This document shows positions 5,653 through 5,755 of a DNA stretch of 5,755 nucleotides, in pieces. The notes below the pieces were generated by a model. That model did no database searches, was not told where the DNA came from, and was given only the letters and a program-made list of their open reading frames with translations. Positions within the stretch are counted from its first letter, which is position 1, and each line of letters begins with the position of its first letter. This stretch comes from Pseudomonadota bacterium (lineage in GTDB: Bacteria > Pseudomonadota > Alphaproteobacteria > Rhizobiales > Rhizobiaceae). The position numbers were made by a program, and so were the translations under genes. Location of the stretch: assembly GCA_023388675.1 (NCBI GenBank), contig JAEWFU010000031.1, positions 1-5,755 of the forward strand. The letters run 5' to 3'.

Positions 5653-5755
5653 GCCTGCCGGCCGAAGTAGACGTGCTCGTCATCGGCGCCGGTCCTGCCG
5701 GGCTGGCTGCGGCGACGACGCTCGCGTCCGTCGCGTCCGTGCTGGTGCTCGACCG
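5649..5755 (+). CDS. FAD/NAD(P)-binding oxidoreductase, N-terminal fragment (3' end outside window)
   Basis: Only 35 complete codons are visible. They show a dinucleotide-binding Rossmann start, VDVLVIGAGPAGLAAATTLA (7-26; G13, G15, G18), and a second strand ending in D35 (VLVLD), which normally binds the adenine ribose of FAD. The ATG overlaps the preceding TGA as ATGA, so the two proteins are probably made in equal amounts and act together. In known systems a GlpA-like protein with this C-terminal iron-sulfur domain is often followed by a second flavoprotein of the pyridine-nucleotide-disulfide/HcnB type, or by GlpB in the anaerobic glycerol-3-phosphate dehydrogenase. The GPAG form fits the former better, but too little is visible to choose. 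The helix after the glycine motif contains a perfect 9-bp tandem duplication. Confidence 0.82.
   Translation, partial: MSLPAEVDVLVIGAGPAGLAAATTLASVASVLVLD
5722..5739 (+). repeat. Perfect 9-bp tandem duplication inside the second oxidoreductase gene
   Basis: TCGCGTCCG occurs twice head-to-tail (5722-5730 and 5731-5739), so the protein reads ASVASV before the second Rossmann strand. The frame is kept. The segment lacks the glycine that usually sits just before this strand. It may be chance in GC-rich DNA or a small slippage duplication. Confidence 0.6.

Noticed and set aside
1..5755. Search for mobile elements, CRISPR arrays, tRNA/rRNA, riboswitches, toxin-antitoxin or defence genes
   Set aside because: No transposase or integrase motif, terminal inverted repeats, regular spaced repeats, RNA-gene signatures or small paired genes were seen. 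The only non-coding stretch over 150 bp is the divergent promoter region at 4089-4263.

Overview
The window is GC-rich and densely coded, with short intergenic gaps, ATGA start/stop overlaps, a Tat-type signal on a TRAP solute-binding protein and a GlpR-like DeoR regulator. Together these suggest an alphaproteobacterium, most likely of the Hyphomicrobiales (rhizobia and relatives). That placement is inferred from overall character; there is no rRNA or marker gene to confirm it. I see no mobile element, CRISPR array, tRNA or phage gene.

Layout: (1) positions 1-255 (+) are the 3' end of an alpha/beta-hydrolase gene. (2) Positions 256-344 separate two convergent genes and hold a strong 12-bp hairpin, probably a terminator. 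(3) Positions 345-4088 (-) form one apparent operon read right to left: a DeoR/GlpR-type regulator, then the TRAP small permease (DctQ), large permease (DctM) and solute-binding protein (DctP). (4) Positions 4089-4263 are a comparatively AT-rich divergent control region with two back-to-back TTGAC-type -35 boxes, both lying in copies of one inverted 7-mer. (5) Positions 4264-5652 (+) encode a GlpA-like FAD oxidoreductase with a C-terminal four-cysteine [2Fe-2S] (BFD-like) domain. (6) It overlaps by 4 bp the start of a second Rossmann-fold FAD/NAD(P) oxidoreductase that runs off the window.

Working model (inference): the regulator sits between, and probably controls, an uptake arm (TRAP dctQMP) and an oxidation arm (GlpA-like plus a second flavoprotein). 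The substrate taken up by the TRAP transporter would be oxidised by the flavoprotein complex, and it or a phosphorylated derivative would be the inducer sensed by the regulator. GlpR and GlpA resemblance points to a glycerol-phosphate-like compound, a polyol or a small hydroxy-acid. The binding protein appears to carry Phe where most TRAP binding proteins have the substrate-carboxylate-binding Arg, so a classical carboxylate substrate should not be assumed. All the families are known; the unassigned substrate and the particular combination are what is interesting.
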